From NCBI RefSeq assembly GCF_003399645.1, contig NZ_NBXD01000002.1, positions 186,001 to 250,000 of the forward strand: DNA of 64,000 nucleotides, in the 5' to 3' direction. Below are positions 17,426 through 25,634 of the stretch, piece by piece. Within the stretch, counting starts at the first letter, position 1. Each line of letters begins with the position of its first letter. The stretch comes from Subtercola boreus. Its GTDB lineage: Bacteria; Actinomycetota; Actinomycetes; Actinomycetales; Microbacteriaceae. The position numbers were made by a program, and so were the translations under genes. The notes under the pieces are model-generated. The model was not told the DNA's origin and did no database searches. It saw only the letters and a list, made by a program, of their open reading frames with translations.

Positions 17426-17811
17426 GTCGTTTCTCCCGGGTCGGTGACGGATGCTGCGTGAGCGAGCTGATCGTCGAGGTTGAAGATTTCGGTGAGGTGC
17501 AGGAAGCCCTCATCGGGTCTGCCGTCGAGGGCTTCGAAGAAGTCGTCCATCTCGGCCTGCCAGCGGGCGTTCACGGATGTCTCGGCCATTCCGGCCTGGG
17601 CGGCGGCGAGATCAGACGTCTCGAAGTATCCGATCAGCAGGCCGTCGTCGCGCACGAAGAGGGAGTAGTTATGCCATCCGGTGCGGGCCAGCTCGTGCAG
17701 GAACTCGGGCCAGACGGCAGCGTGGCGCTCGCGATATTCGGTGAGGCGCTCAGGCTTCACCTGCAGCTGGAAGCAGACCCGCTGCATCCGTCGGCCTGCG
17801 ATGTCGCTCAT
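17422..17811 (-). CDS. rhaM: L-rhamnose mutarotase
   Basis: A 129-residue dimeric alpha/beta barrel protein interconverting the alpha and beta anomers of L-rhamnose. Signature pieces are QRVCFQLQVKPERLTEYRER, HAAVWPEFLHELARTGWHNY with the catalytic His, and a C-terminal LTEIFNLD. The start is set at MSDIAGRRM, which overlaps the stop of the upstream isomerase-like gene by ATGA; a longer frame to 17961 is rejected because those codons are out-of-frame sequence of that gene. The stop overlaps the rhaI start, again ATGA. Confidence 0.93.
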   Translation of the reverse strand: MSDIAGRRMQRVCFQLQVKPERLTEYRERHAAVWPEFLHELARTGWHNYSLFVRDDGLLIGYFETSDLAAAQAGMAETSVNARWQAEMDDFFEALDGRPDEGFLHLTEIFNLDDQLAHAASVTDPGETT

Positions 17812-19280
17812 AGCGACCCCCACCGCGACCGCGCCGCCATGTCGACGTGCCGGTGCTCGATGCCCAGCAGGCTCGCCGCCGCCCGCACATCGGCGGCGCG
17901 GTGCCCGACGCAGAGCGCCCAGTGGTGCCCGATGCCGGTCTGGCTCCATTCGTCGACCCACTCACCGGGGTCGCCGCCGAAGTCGACGCGCGACGTCGTG
18001 TTGCCGATCGCGAGCAGCGGGCCGGGAACCACCCTGCCCTCCGACGTGATGAAGGTGTAGCGCCCGTCGCGGTCCTGGCCGATACCGAACGTCGTGACCG
18101 GGCCCTGCGTCACGTCGAACTCGACCGAGACCCCCCAGCCGCGCTTGCCGTGGTAGACACCGAGGCCGCGCAGCAGCGGATCGCGCTCGCTCACGGCGAG
18201 GTGCGCGGGGCCATCGTGGCCCATCTCGACGACACCGTCGAAGAAGTTCAGCGCCTGGATCTCGGTGAACGACCCGCCCGCGCCCATGGCCTGCGAGGCG
18301 AGCATGGCGAGGCTGGTTCGCAACTCGTACTCCCCGGCCATTGGCACGCCGCGGGCGGTGAGAATGGATGCCCCGAGAATCATGCCCGCACCGAGGCGTT
18401 CGTGCTGCTCCCCGTTCAATCCTCGGTGGTAGTACGCCAGCGAGTCGAGGTCGAAGTCGTCGACGAGACGATCGAGCGCGACGGAGACACGGGCACCCCA
18501 GTCGAAGTCGTTCTGGTCGACGGAGCCGTCAATGGTGAAGAGCTCCCGGGCCAGCGCCACGCGATCGTTCACCTGTGCATCCGTCACCTCATCGACCCGC
18601 ACGCGCAGGTCGTCGAATTCGAGCACCTCGACGTGGGAGCCGAACTGGGAGGAGACGAGCGTGAGGTCGGTCGAGACATCCAGCATGCCGGGGTACAGGT
18701 GGCCCATGAGCCCGTGGCGCGCATGGCGGAGGCGGGCGCGCACATTCGCGGCGTTGACCCACTGGGTGATACGGCGCCAGGCGTTCTCGTCTTTCAGATG
18801 ACCCGAGACGGAGCGGAATTCGATGCCCGCCCGACGGAAGACATTCGCGACCTCGGGAACCGGGCACTGTCCGCAGTACGCGAGCCACTTGCCGGTGTCG
18901 AAGTTGGCGTGGTCCATGGCCTCGGTGGGCTGGAGATCGATCACGAGAACCGGGGTCTTCGAGCGCTGCGCAATGGGCAGCACCATGGAGCTGGTGAGGT
19001 AGGTGGTCAGAAAGATCACGATGAGATCGCAGTCGGCGACGCGGAGCTTCTCTGCTGCGACGGCCGCCTCGGGTGCGTCGGAGACGAAGCCCACGTCGAC
19101 GACCTCGGCGTCGAGTTCATTGAAGCGGTCGGTCACGTACCTGCTCGACTCCTGCAGCTGCGGCAGGAGGTCGGGGAACTGCGGCCAGTATGCCGCGAGC
19201 CCGCCGGCGACGAGGCCGATCCTCGTCTTGCGGCGGGTGCGCGGCTGCAGCAGCTCTGAGGCGTGGCGCGTGGGTGTCAT
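17808..19280 (-). CDS. L-fucose/L-arabinose isomerase-family protein in the rhamnose operon
   Basis: A 490-residue protein of the L-fucose/L-arabinose isomerase fold. Typical features are the N-terminal Rossmann-like half (IGLVAGGLAAYWPQFPDLLP), LIVIFLTTYLTSSMVLPIAQ, DLQPTEAMDHANFDTGKWLA, and a C-terminal half with AYYHRGLNGEQHERLGAG and HHWALCVGHRA. Actinobacteria often carry such genes annotated only by family. It lies between rhaS and rhaM and is coupled to rhaM by ATGA, so it acts on rhamnose-operon sugars, perhaps a second deoxysugar such as L-fucose or L-quinovose, or an anomer or ketose. The real substrate cannot be read from the sequence. The start is MTPTRHA, not the frame opening at 19376. 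Confidence 0.8.
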   Translation of the reverse strand: MTPTRHASELLQPRTRRKTRIGLVAGGLAAYWPQFPDLLPQLQESSRYVTDRFNELDAEVVDVGFVSDAPEAAVAAEKLRVADCDLIVIFLTTYLTSSMVLPIAQRSKTPVLVIDLQPTEAMDHANFDTGKWLAYCGQCPVPEVANVFRRAGIEFRSVSGHLKDENAWRRITQWVNAANVRARLRHARHGLMGHLYPGMLDVSTDLTLVSSQFGSHVEVLEFDDLRVRVDEVTDAQVNDRVALARELFTIDGSVDQNDFDWGARVSVALDRLVDDFDLDSLAYYHRGLNGEQHERLGAGMILGASILTARGVPMAGEYELRTSLAMLASQAMGAGGSFTEIQALNFFDGVVEMGHDGPAHLAVSERDPLLRGLGVYHGKRGWGVSVEFDVTQGPVTTFGIGQDRDGRYTFITSEGRVVPGPLLAIGNTTSRVDFGGDPGEWVDEWSQTGIGHHWALCVGHRAADVRAAASLLGIEHRHVDMAARSRWGSL

Positions 19281-19350
19281 TGCCGTGCTTTCTGGGTTCG
19301 AAGATGTGGCGGGGCTTACGCCCACCGGTGGTTCAGGATGCTCGTGGGGT

Positions 19351-19381
19351 GCTGGGCGGGCACACGCGGTGCCCACCCAGC
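19351..19381 (-). terminator. Stem-loop after rhaS (partial terminator or mRNA stabiliser)
   Basis: GCTGGGCGGGCAC (19351-19363) pairs with GTGCCCACCCAGC (19369-19381) over 13 bp with one mismatch that a G-U pair can fill, and a 5-nt loop. It lies just after the rhaS stop within the operon and lacks a long U run. This matches the stem-loops that commonly follow binding-protein genes and keep their mRNA in excess over the downstream genes. Confidence 0.65.
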
Positions 19382-19394
19382 GGGTCGTGCGGGA

Positions 19395-20471
19395 TCAGAA
19401 GTCGTACTGGTCGATGTTGTCGGCCGTGAACTCCGTCGGCGGGCCGACGATGATCGTCTGGTCGGCGCCGACCGTCTTCTCACCGAGGTCGCCCGCGGTG
19501 AACTTGTCGCCCTCGGCACCGGTGATGGTGCCGTCTTCGAGTGCCTGGCCCGCGTAGGCCGCGACCTCACCGAGCTGTGCCGGGTCCCACAGAGCGAACT
19601 CCTTCACGGTGCCGTCCTTCACGAAGGCGCGCATCTCGTTCGGCAGGCCGAGCCCGGTCAGCACGATCTTGCCCTTCGAGTCGGAGGTTGAGAGGTAGCG
19701 GGCCGCCGCGGCGATACCGACCGTCGTGGGCGAGATGATGCCCTTCAGGTTCGGGTACGCCGAGATGAGACCCTGCGTCTCCTGGAACGACTTGGTGTCG
19801 TCATCGTCGCCGTAGACCGTGGTCACGAGGTTGATGCCCTTGTACGCCGGGTTCGAGGCCAGTTCGGCCTTCATGTCGCTGATCCAGCCGTTCTGGTTGG
19901 TCGCATTGGCGGTCGCCGAGAGGATGGCGATGTCGCCCACCCCGCCGATCTGCTCCGACATCTGCTTCAACTGGATGAGGGCGACGTCTTTCGAGACGAC
20001 CTGGCTGACGAACACGTCGCGGTACTGCGGCGCGGTGTCGGAGTCGAAGGCAACGACCTTGGCGCCGGCATCCCGTGCCTCCTGCAGGGCGGGGCCGACG
20101 GCGTCGGGGTCGTTGGCGGCGATCACGATGACGTTCGTGCCCTGCTGGGTGAGCGTGTTGATGAAAGTGACCTGCGACGAGGCGCTGGCCTCGAGCGGTC
20201 CGACCACGCTGGAGGTGTAGCCGATGGCGTCGGCACCCTTCTTGCCGCCGCCGAGAACGACGTCGGTGTAGGGGTTGTTGAGCTGCTTGGGCAGGAACGC
20301 AATGGTCTTCGCATCCCCACCGCCCGAGCCGCCCGACGACGAGTCGCTCGACGAACCGCCACCGGCGCACCCGGTGGCGATCAGGGCGACCGTTGTGGCG
20401 AGAGCGGCGACGGATGCGACGCGGCGGCCCGTGCTCAGCCGCTTGCCTGTAGAGCTGTGAAACAACTTCAT
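19395..20471 (-). CDS. rhaS: Rhamnose ABC transporter substrate-binding lipoprotein
   Basis: A 358-residue periplasmic-binding-protein-type (Peripla_BP_4) lipoprotein. The signal peptide ends in the lipobox IATGCAGG, so Cys about residue 34 is lipidated, followed by a Ser/Gly linker. The mature part has KTIAFLPKQLNNPYTDVV and IVIAANDPDAVGPAL typical of RhaS. ATG at 20471 has a GAAAGGAAG Shine-Dalgarno. It follows rhaQ by 32 bp and precedes the stem-loop at 19351, fitting the usual need for excess binding protein. Confidence 0.93.
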   Translation of the reverse strand: MKLFHSSTGKRLSTGRRVASVAALATTVALIATGCAGGGSSSDSSSGGSGGGDAKTIAFLPKQLNNPYTDVVLGGGKKGADAIGYTSSVVGPLEASASSQVTFINTLTQQGTNVIVIAANDPDAVGPALQEARDAGAKVVAFDSDTAPQYRDVFVSQVVSKDVALIQLKQMSEQIGGVGDIAILSATANATNQNGWISDMKAELASNPAYKGINLVTTVYGDDDDTKSFQETQGLISAYPNLKGIISPTTVGIAAAARYLSTSDSKGKIVLTGLGLPNEMRAFVKDGTVKEFALWDPAQLGEVAAYAGQALEDGTITGAEGDKFTAGDLGEKTVGADQTIIVGPPTEFTADNIDQYDF

Positions 20472-20503
20472 TGTTCTTCCTTTCGTTGTGCGCGTGTGGA
20501 GTG

Positions 20504-21592
20504 CTAGGCGCTGGTGGTGGTGGTGGAGGTGGTGGCCGAGGCCCGAGGCCTGGGATCGTGGGAACGCAGCCGCCTTCGGCGCGCCCTCTCCTTCGCCCAC
20601 GAGAACACGCTCGGAGCGACGACGGAGAGCACCAGCAGTGAGCCGGTGACGATGTTGAGGGCGACATCCGGAATCTTCGCCAGGCGGAGGCCGTAGTTCA
20701 GCGTTCCGATGAGGAGCACGCCCGCGATGACGCCGGGCAGTGCTCCCTTGCCGCCGAAGATCGAGACGCCGCCGAGCAGCACAGCCGCGATCACGGTGAG
20801 TTCGATGCCCGTCGCGTTGTCGCTGCGGGCGCTGGAGTAGCGCAGCGTCCAGTAGATGCCCACCAGGGAGGCGACGACGCCGGTGCCCACGAAGAGCCAG
20901 AACTTGGCGTGGCCGACCCTGATGCCGACGAAGGTCGCCGCTTCCGTGCTGTAGCCGAGCGCGAACAGCCCGCGGCCGAACGGGGTGAAGTGCAGCAGAA
21001 CCGCGAAGAAGACGATGATCACCAGCACGCCGATCATCACGGTCGGGATGCCCGTGGCGCCGATCTTCGAGGTGAAGAACTTGGTGAGGCCGGGAGGGAA
21101 GTTCGCGACGGCGTTGTCGCCGATCACGACGAGCGCGAGCCCGCGGAACAGCGCCAGCGTTCCGATCGTCACCGCGAGTGATGGCAACCCGAGCGTGGTG
21201 ATCAGAAAGCCGTTCACCGCTCCGGCCACGATGCCGACGATCACGCAGATGCCCAGAACCGTCCAGATGTCCCAGCCCGCGGCGTAGAGAACGCCCATGA
21301 TGGCGCTGGTCAGGCCGGCGGTGCTGGCGACCGACAGGTCGATCTCGCCCGAGATGATCACCAGGGCCATCGGCATCGCCAGCATCAGGATCGGGATGAC
21401 GTCGAGCAGCAGGAACCCGACGGTGACGGGCGAGGCGAACCGCGGGATGGTGGCCGAGGCGACGATCACCACCACCAGCAGGGAGTAGATGGTGAGGGCA
21501 TCCCGGCCCGGCAGGTACTTTCTCACGGTCTCGGTGTTCCTCGTGGTCTTCGTGTCTCTCGTGGTTTCGGTGGTTCCCAGGGCTTCAGACAT
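20504..21592 (-). CDS. rhaQ: Rhamnose ABC transporter permease RhaQ
   Basis: A 362-residue RbsC/BPD_transp_2-type permease with about nine to ten hydrophobic segments. EIDLSVASTAGLTSAIMG is the conserved permease loop, and GALPGVIAGVLLIGTLNYGL is the conserved late segment. The N-terminal 30 residues are a repetitive Thr/Glu/Arg stretch (TTETTRDTKTTRNTETVR), and the C terminus ends in an Arg- then Thr-rich tail. The start at MSEALG overlaps the rhaP stop by 8 bp; four codons further upstream a GTG is also possible. Pairs with RhaP to form the pore. Confidence 0.92.
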   Translation of the reverse strand: MSEALGTTETTRDTKTTRNTETVRKYLPGRDALTIYSLLVVVIVASATIPRFASPVTVGFLLLDVIPILMLAMPMALVIISGEIDLSVASTAGLTSAIMGVLYAAGWDIWTVLGICVIVGIVAGAVNGFLITTLGLPSLAVTIGTLALFRGLALVVIGDNAVANFPPGLTKFFTSKIGATGIPTVMIGVLVIIVFFAVLLHFTPFGRGLFALGYSTEAATFVGIRVGHAKFWLFVGTGVVASLVGIYWTLRYSSARSDNATGIELTVIAAVLLGGVSIFGGKGALPGVIAGVLLIGTLNYGLRLAKIPDVALNIVTGSLLVLSVVAPSVFSWAKERARRRRLRSHDPRPRASATTSTTTTSA

Positions 21593-22652
21593 CACGCGCC
21601 TCACTCACTCGCAGCTTGCGGGCCCTCCGGATGCTCGCCACCCGGTCGACGATGATCGAGGCCAGAATCAGCAGTCCCACGATGGCCTGCTGCCAGAACT
21701 TGTCGACGCGCACCGCGGTCAGCGCACTGGTGATCGTGGTCAGGAGGAGGGCGCCGATCGCGGCACCGTACACGGTGCCCGATCCGCCGGCGATGGCGAC
21801 GCCGCCGACCACGGCCGCCGCGACGACATTGAGTTCGAGGCCGTCGCCGGTGGTGGCGCCGACGGAGTTGAAGCGTGAGGCGTAGAGCACGCCGGCCAGC
21901 CCGGTCAGAACCCCGTTCGCGACGAACGCATAGAGCACCCGCCGGCTGACGGGGATGCCGAACAGCAGGGCGGCATCCGGATCGGACCCGATCGCGTAGA
22001 GATCGCGACCCGACCGCACCGCGTGCATGAAGATGGCCACGGCGACAACCACGAAGACGGCGATCAGCGTAATGATCGGAAAGCCGATGACCGTCTCGGT
22101 CGACAGGTCGCTGAACGAGACGGGCCGGTCGCCGGCGAAGTACTGCGTTCCGCCGGCCCAGGCATTCAACACGCCGCGGAAGATGTAGAGCGTGCCCAGC
22201 GTGATGACGAGCGCGGGCACCTTGGCTGCCGTGACGAGCAGGCCGTTGATGCCGCCGAGCACGGCGCCGAACACCATTCCGATGAGAAAGACGACGACGA
22301 TCGGGATGTTCGGAAAGGCGTTGAAGAGGCTGCCGGTGCCGAAGGCGACCAACCCGAGCACTGAGCCGACCGAGAGGTCGACGTTGCGCGTGATGATCAC
22401 GAGGCTCTGGCCGGCCGCCATGATGATGAGGATCGTGGCGTTCAGAAGCAGGTCTTTGACGCCCTGCGGGTTGAGGAACTGCGAGTTGATCACCGCAGTG
22501 ATGACGACGAGCACGACGAGAGCGCTCGCAACGGGAATCTCGCGTGCCCGCACGAACGTGCTGAACGCGCTGGCATTCCGATCGGTGGCCGCGGCGCCGC
22601 TCCGCGCGGGCGCGCCGGCGCCGGCGGGGTTCGGCTTGGTCGAGAGGGTCAT
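21585..22652 (-). CDS. rhaP: Rhamnose ABC transporter permease RhaP
   Basis: A 355-residue inner-membrane permease of the RbsC class. RNVDLSVGSVLGLVAFGTG is the conserved sugar-permease loop, and GGSGTVYGAAIGALLLTTI matches the last conserved region. It has about ten hydrophobic segments and an N-terminal Ala/Pro/Gly cytoplasmic tail of about 25 residues. The ATG overlaps the rhaT stop (ATGA) and its own end overlaps rhaQ. Two different permease genes plus one double ATPase is the known RhaTPQS arrangement. Confidence 0.92.
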   Translation of the reverse strand: MTLSTKPNPAGAGAPARSGAAATDRNASAFSTFVRAREIPVASALVVLVVITAVINSQFLNPQGVKDLLLNATILIIMAAGQSLVIITRNVDLSVGSVLGLVAFGTGSLFNAFPNIPIVVVFLIGMVFGAVLGGINGLLVTAAKVPALVITLGTLYIFRGVLNAWAGGTQYFAGDRPVSFSDLSTETVIGFPIITLIAVFVVVAVAIFMHAVRSGRDLYAIGSDPDAALLFGIPVSRRVLYAFVANGVLTGLAGVLYASRFNSVGATTGDGLELNVVAAAVVGGVAIAGGSGTVYGAAIGALLLTTITSALTAVRVDKFWQQAIVGLLILASIIVDRVASIRRARKLRVSEARDV

Positions 22653-24172
22653 CGGGCGGCTTCTTCCAGGGTGGCTGTGGCGGCGAGCATGATGCGTTCG
22701 GCGGTCGCTTCGCTGCGGGGGAGTTCGGCGGTGATGCGGCCCTCATGCATCACGAGCACGCGATCGGCCATGCCGAGCACCTCGGGGAGTTCCGACGAGA
22801 TCATGAGGATGGCGATGCCGCGGCCGGCGAGATCGGAGATCAGCCGGTGCACCTCGCTCTTCGTGCCCACGTCGATTCCGCGGGTCGGTTCGTCGACGAT
22901 GAGCAGCTTCGGCTCGGTGGCGAGCCACTTCGCGATGACGACCTTCTGCTGGTTGCCGCCCGAGAGGGTCGACACGGCATAGTCCTGAGAGCCGGTCTTC
23001 ACCTGCAGTACCTTCGACCACTCCTCGGCCGCGGCGCGCTCGCGCTTGCCGCTGATGAGGCCGAAACGAGCGAGCTTCTTGCGCAGCGTGAGCGTGGCGT
23101 TCTTCGCCACGGAGAGATCCATCACCAGCCCCTGCTTGCGGCGGTCTTCGGGAACCATGCCGATGCCTGCGGCGATCGCCGCCTGCGGGCTGTGCCCGGC
23201 GAGAGTCCTGCCGCTGAGTGTCACAGTGCCACGGTCGTAGGGGTCGATGCCGAAGATCGCCCGGGCCACTTCGGTGCGGCCGGCTCCCACGAGCCCGCTC
23301 AACGCGACGATTTCGCCCGCTTTCACGTCGAAGGTGATGTTCGAGAAGACGCCGGCACGAGCCAGGCCCGAGACTTTCAGCACGGTGTCGCCGATGGGCG
23401 CCTCCACCTTGGGAAAGAGCGCGCCGAGCTCTCGGCCGACCATCTCGCGCACGATCTCATCGATTGTCACCGTGTGGGTGTCGTGGGTCGAGATGTACCG
23501 GCCATCACGCATCACCGTGATGCGGTCGGTCAGGTCGAACACCTCGTCGAAACGGTGCGAGATGAACAGGATGCCCGCACCCTTGTCGCGCAGCCCCCGC
23601 GCCACCCCGAACAGTCGCTCGACCTCGACGCCCGACAGTGCGGCTGTCGGTTCATCCATCACCAGCACCTTCGCGTCGAGCGAGATGGCCTTGGCGATCT
23701 CGATGATCTGCTGATCGGCGATCGACAGGCCCTCGGCGACACGGTCGGGATCGATCGGAACACCGAGCCGGGCGAACAGCTCGCGGGCCTGGCGTCGCAT
23801 CTCGCGCCGGCTGATGAGGCCCGATCGCCCTTTCGGCTGGCGGCCGATGAAGATGTTCTCGGCGACGGTGAGGTCGGGAAAGAGGGTGGGCTCCTGGTAG
23901 ATGACCGAGACTCCGACCGCTTTGCTCTCGGCCGGGCTCTTGAACGAGACCAGCTCGCCCGCGACGCGGAAGTCGCCGCTGTCGGGCTGGTGTACCCCCG
24001 CGAGGATTTTCACGAGCGTCGACTTGCCGGCACCGTTCTCGCCGACGAGGGCGTGGATCTCGCCGGGCCGGATGTCGATGGTGCCGTCGGCGAGGGCGAC
24101 CACGGGCCCGAAGCTCTTCGCTGCGCCGACGAGCGACAGAACCGATTCGCCGGGTGCTTGCTGCTCAGCCAC
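22649..24172 (-). CDS. rhaT: Rhamnose ABC transporter ATP-binding protein
   Basis: A 507-residue double ABC ATPase energising rhamnose import. The first domain has Walker A GENGAGKST, Q-loop IYQEPTLFPDLT and Walker B VLVMDEPTAAL, with the degenerate signature SIADQQIIEIAKA. The second domain has the atypical Walker A GLVGAGRTE, signature LSGGNQQKV and Walker B LLIVDEPTRGIDVG. This is the standard pattern of the RbsA/RhaT family. GTG start with GAGGAGG 5 nt upstream. It is the first gene of the operon, just downstream of the LacI-type operator at 24225. Confidence 0.93.
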   Translation of the reverse strand: MAEQQAPGESVLSLVGAAKSFGPVVALADGTIDIRPGEIHALVGENGAGKSTLVKILAGVHQPDSGDFRVAGELVSFKSPAESKAVGVSVIYQEPTLFPDLTVAENIFIGRQPKGRSGLISRREMRRQARELFARLGVPIDPDRVAEGLSIADQQIIEIAKAISLDAKVLVMDEPTAALSGVEVERLFGVARGLRDKGAGILFISHRFDEVFDLTDRITVMRDGRYISTHDTHTVTIDEIVREMVGRELGALFPKVEAPIGDTVLKVSGLARAGVFSNITFDVKAGEIVALSGLVGAGRTEVARAIFGIDPYDRGTVTLSGRTLAGHSPQAAIAAGIGMVPEDRRKQGLVMDLSVAKNATLTLRKKLARFGLISGKRERAAAEEWSKVLQVKTGSQDYAVSTLSGGNQQKVVIAKWLATEPKLLIVDEPTRGIDVGTKSEVHRLISDLAGRGIAILMISSELPEVLGMADRVLVMHEGRITAELPRSEATAERIMLAATATLEEAAR

Positions 24173-24224
24173 TCGAGCCTCCTCATTGAGATGTGTGCGT
24201 GCGCTCGGTCTGGACCGCAGTAAT

Positions 24225-24281
24225 TGAATCGTTTTATTCGAGCTCGCACCGAACCTACAGGCGCCCCCGGTGCGGCGTCAA
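24225..24281 (-). promoter_or_regulatory. Rhamnose operon promoter and LacI-type operator
   Basis: On the minus strand TTGACG (24276-24281), an 18-bp spacer and TAGGTT (24252-24257) form a promoter. Fifteen bases past the -10 box lies TAAAACGATTCA (24225-24236), a LacI-family operator with a central CG. The operator would block transcription at or just after the start site. Confidence 0.75.
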
Positions 24282-24312
24282 GCTGGCTTTACCCAATCGT
24301 TATGCGGTCGTC

Positions 24313-24369
24313 TTGACGATGCGCCGGCGCTCACCCTACGGTGTAGCCAGCCCGGTTTGAAACGAATCA
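24313..24369 (+). promoter_or_regulatory. Promoter and operator of the rhamnose LacI repressor gene
   Basis: TTGACG (24313-24318), an 18-bp spacer and TACGGT (24337-24342) are followed, again after exactly 15 bases, by TGAAACGAATCA (24358-24369), matching the rhaT-side operator at 10 of 12 positions. Together with the facing promoter this accounts for most of the 301-bp gap 24173-24473, which holds no gene. Confidence 0.72.
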
Positions 24370-24473
24370 TTTCTATCGGTGGTCGCGGGCCGTCGGCACA
24401 GCGGCCGGTTGCTGCTCGTTTGCAGTACGCTTCCCCCACACCGGCCGAGTGGTGCGAGAGAACGGAGCGGCAC

Positions 24474-25553
24474 ATGGCAGCGGTGAACGTGCGAGACGTG
24501 GCGGCGCTCGCCGGCGTCTCGCTGGGCACTGTTTCGAACGCCCTGAACCGCCCCGAACGCGTCTCTCCTGCCACTCTGCTGCGGGTGCAGCAGGCCATCG
24601 ACAGGCTCGGTTTCGTACGGAACGATGCCGCCCGTCAGCTGCGGGCCGGTCGCAGCCGCAGCATCGGGCTCATCGTGCTCGACATCGGCAACCCGTTCTT
24701 CACCGACGTGGCCACGGGTGCCGAAGACCGTGCTTTCGAAGAGGGCTTCGCTGTTCTGCTCGGCAACAGCCAGGGCAACCCCACCCGTGAAGCGGCGCAT
24801 CTCGACCTGTTCGAAGAACAGCGGGTTCGCGGCATGCTCGTCTCTCCCGTCGCCGAGATCTGGCCGCAGCTCAAGAGACTGCGCACCCGTGAGATCCCGG
24901 CCGTGCTGGTCGACCGCGCCATCTCAGACACCTCCTTCTCCTCCGTCTCGGTCGACGACATCGCGGGCGGCACGCTGGCGGTGACGCATCTGCTCGGCCT
25001 CGGCCGCCGCCGCATCGCGTTCGTGGGCGGCCCGACGAAGATCAGGCAGGTCTCCGACCGCCTCGAGGGCGCCAGCCGGGCTCTGGACGGCGTGAATGGC
25101 GCGACCTTGGAGGTTCTGGGGGCCCAGGCGCTCACCGTTCTCGAGGGCCGACGCATCGGCGAGGCCATCGTCGCCCGCCGGCCTGCCGATCGGCCCGACG
25201 CCATCTTCGCCGCGAACGACCTGCTCGCCGTCGGGCTGTTGCAGGGGCTCAGCATGCTCGGCGGGCTGCGGGTTCCCGACGACATCGCGCTCGTGGGGTA
25301 CGACGACATCGCGTTCGCGGCGGCCGCCGTCGTTCCGCTCACCTCCGTGCGTCAGCCGAGTGCGCTGCTCGGCCGCACCGCCGTAGACCTCCTGCTCGCC
25401 GAGTCGCACGACCCCGGGGGCTTCGAGCCCCAGCAGGTGGTGTTCACGCCCGAGCTCGTCGTGCGCGCGTCCACCGGAGGGGGTGCCGGCGCGGGTGTGA
25501 GTGCGGGCGCGGGCGGTGGGGCGGGCGACCTGGCGGGCCAGGAGCTGACGTAG
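24474..25553 (+). CDS. rhaR: LacI-family repressor of the rhamnose operon
   Basis: A 359-residue LacI/GalR regulator. The N-terminal helix-turn-helix and hinge (NVRDVAALAGVSLGTVSNAL) is followed by the sugar-binding domain (GLIVLDIGNPFFTDVATG, FAANDLLAVGLLQGL, VGYDDIAFAAAAVVPLTSVRQ). The C terminus carries a Gly/Ala-rich tail of about 30 residues that is unlikely to fold. The start is MAAVNVRD with GGAG 6 nt upstream; the frame continues upstream to 24270 without support. Divergent from rhaT, with shared operator sequence in both promoters, so it most likely represses the rhamnose genes and itself. The symbol is functional only; this is not E. coli AraC-type RhaR. Confidence 0.87.
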   Translation: MAAVNVRDVAALAGVSLGTVSNALNRPERVSPATLLRVQQAIDRLGFVRNDAARQLRAGRSRSIGLIVLDIGNPFFTDVATGAEDRAFEEGFAVLLGNSQGNPTREAAHLDLFEEQRVRGMLVSPVAEIWPQLKRLRTREIPAVLVDRAISDTSFSSVSVDDIAGGTLAVTHLLGLGRRRIAFVGGPTKIRQVSDRLEGASRALDGVNGATLEVLGAQALTVLEGRRIGEAIVARRPADRPDAIFAANDLLAVGLLQGLSMLGGLRVPDDIALVGYDDIAFAAAAVVPLTSVRQPSALLGRTAVDLLLAESHDPGGFEPQQVVFTPELVVRASTGGGAGAGVSAGAGGGAGDLAGQELT

Positions 25554-25621
25554 CGAAGGTGCAGCCGACGGCCCGACGGAGGCGGGCTCGATCCAGAAAC
25601 ACACCGGCAACAACCCAGCGC

Positions 25622-25627
25622 TAGGCT
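25622..25627 (+). promoter_or_regulatory. -10 box of the leaderless ATP-grasp gene
   Basis: TAGGCT ends 7 nt before ATG 25635, with no ribosome-binding site between. Confidence 0.55.
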
Positions 25628-25634
25628 CACACGC

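Noticed and set aside
16259-24172. A second, independent sugar operon for the fucose/arabinose-like isomerase
   Set aside because: It overlaps rhaM by ATGA and has no promoter of its own; only a hairpin lies upstream, so it belongs to the rhamnose operon.
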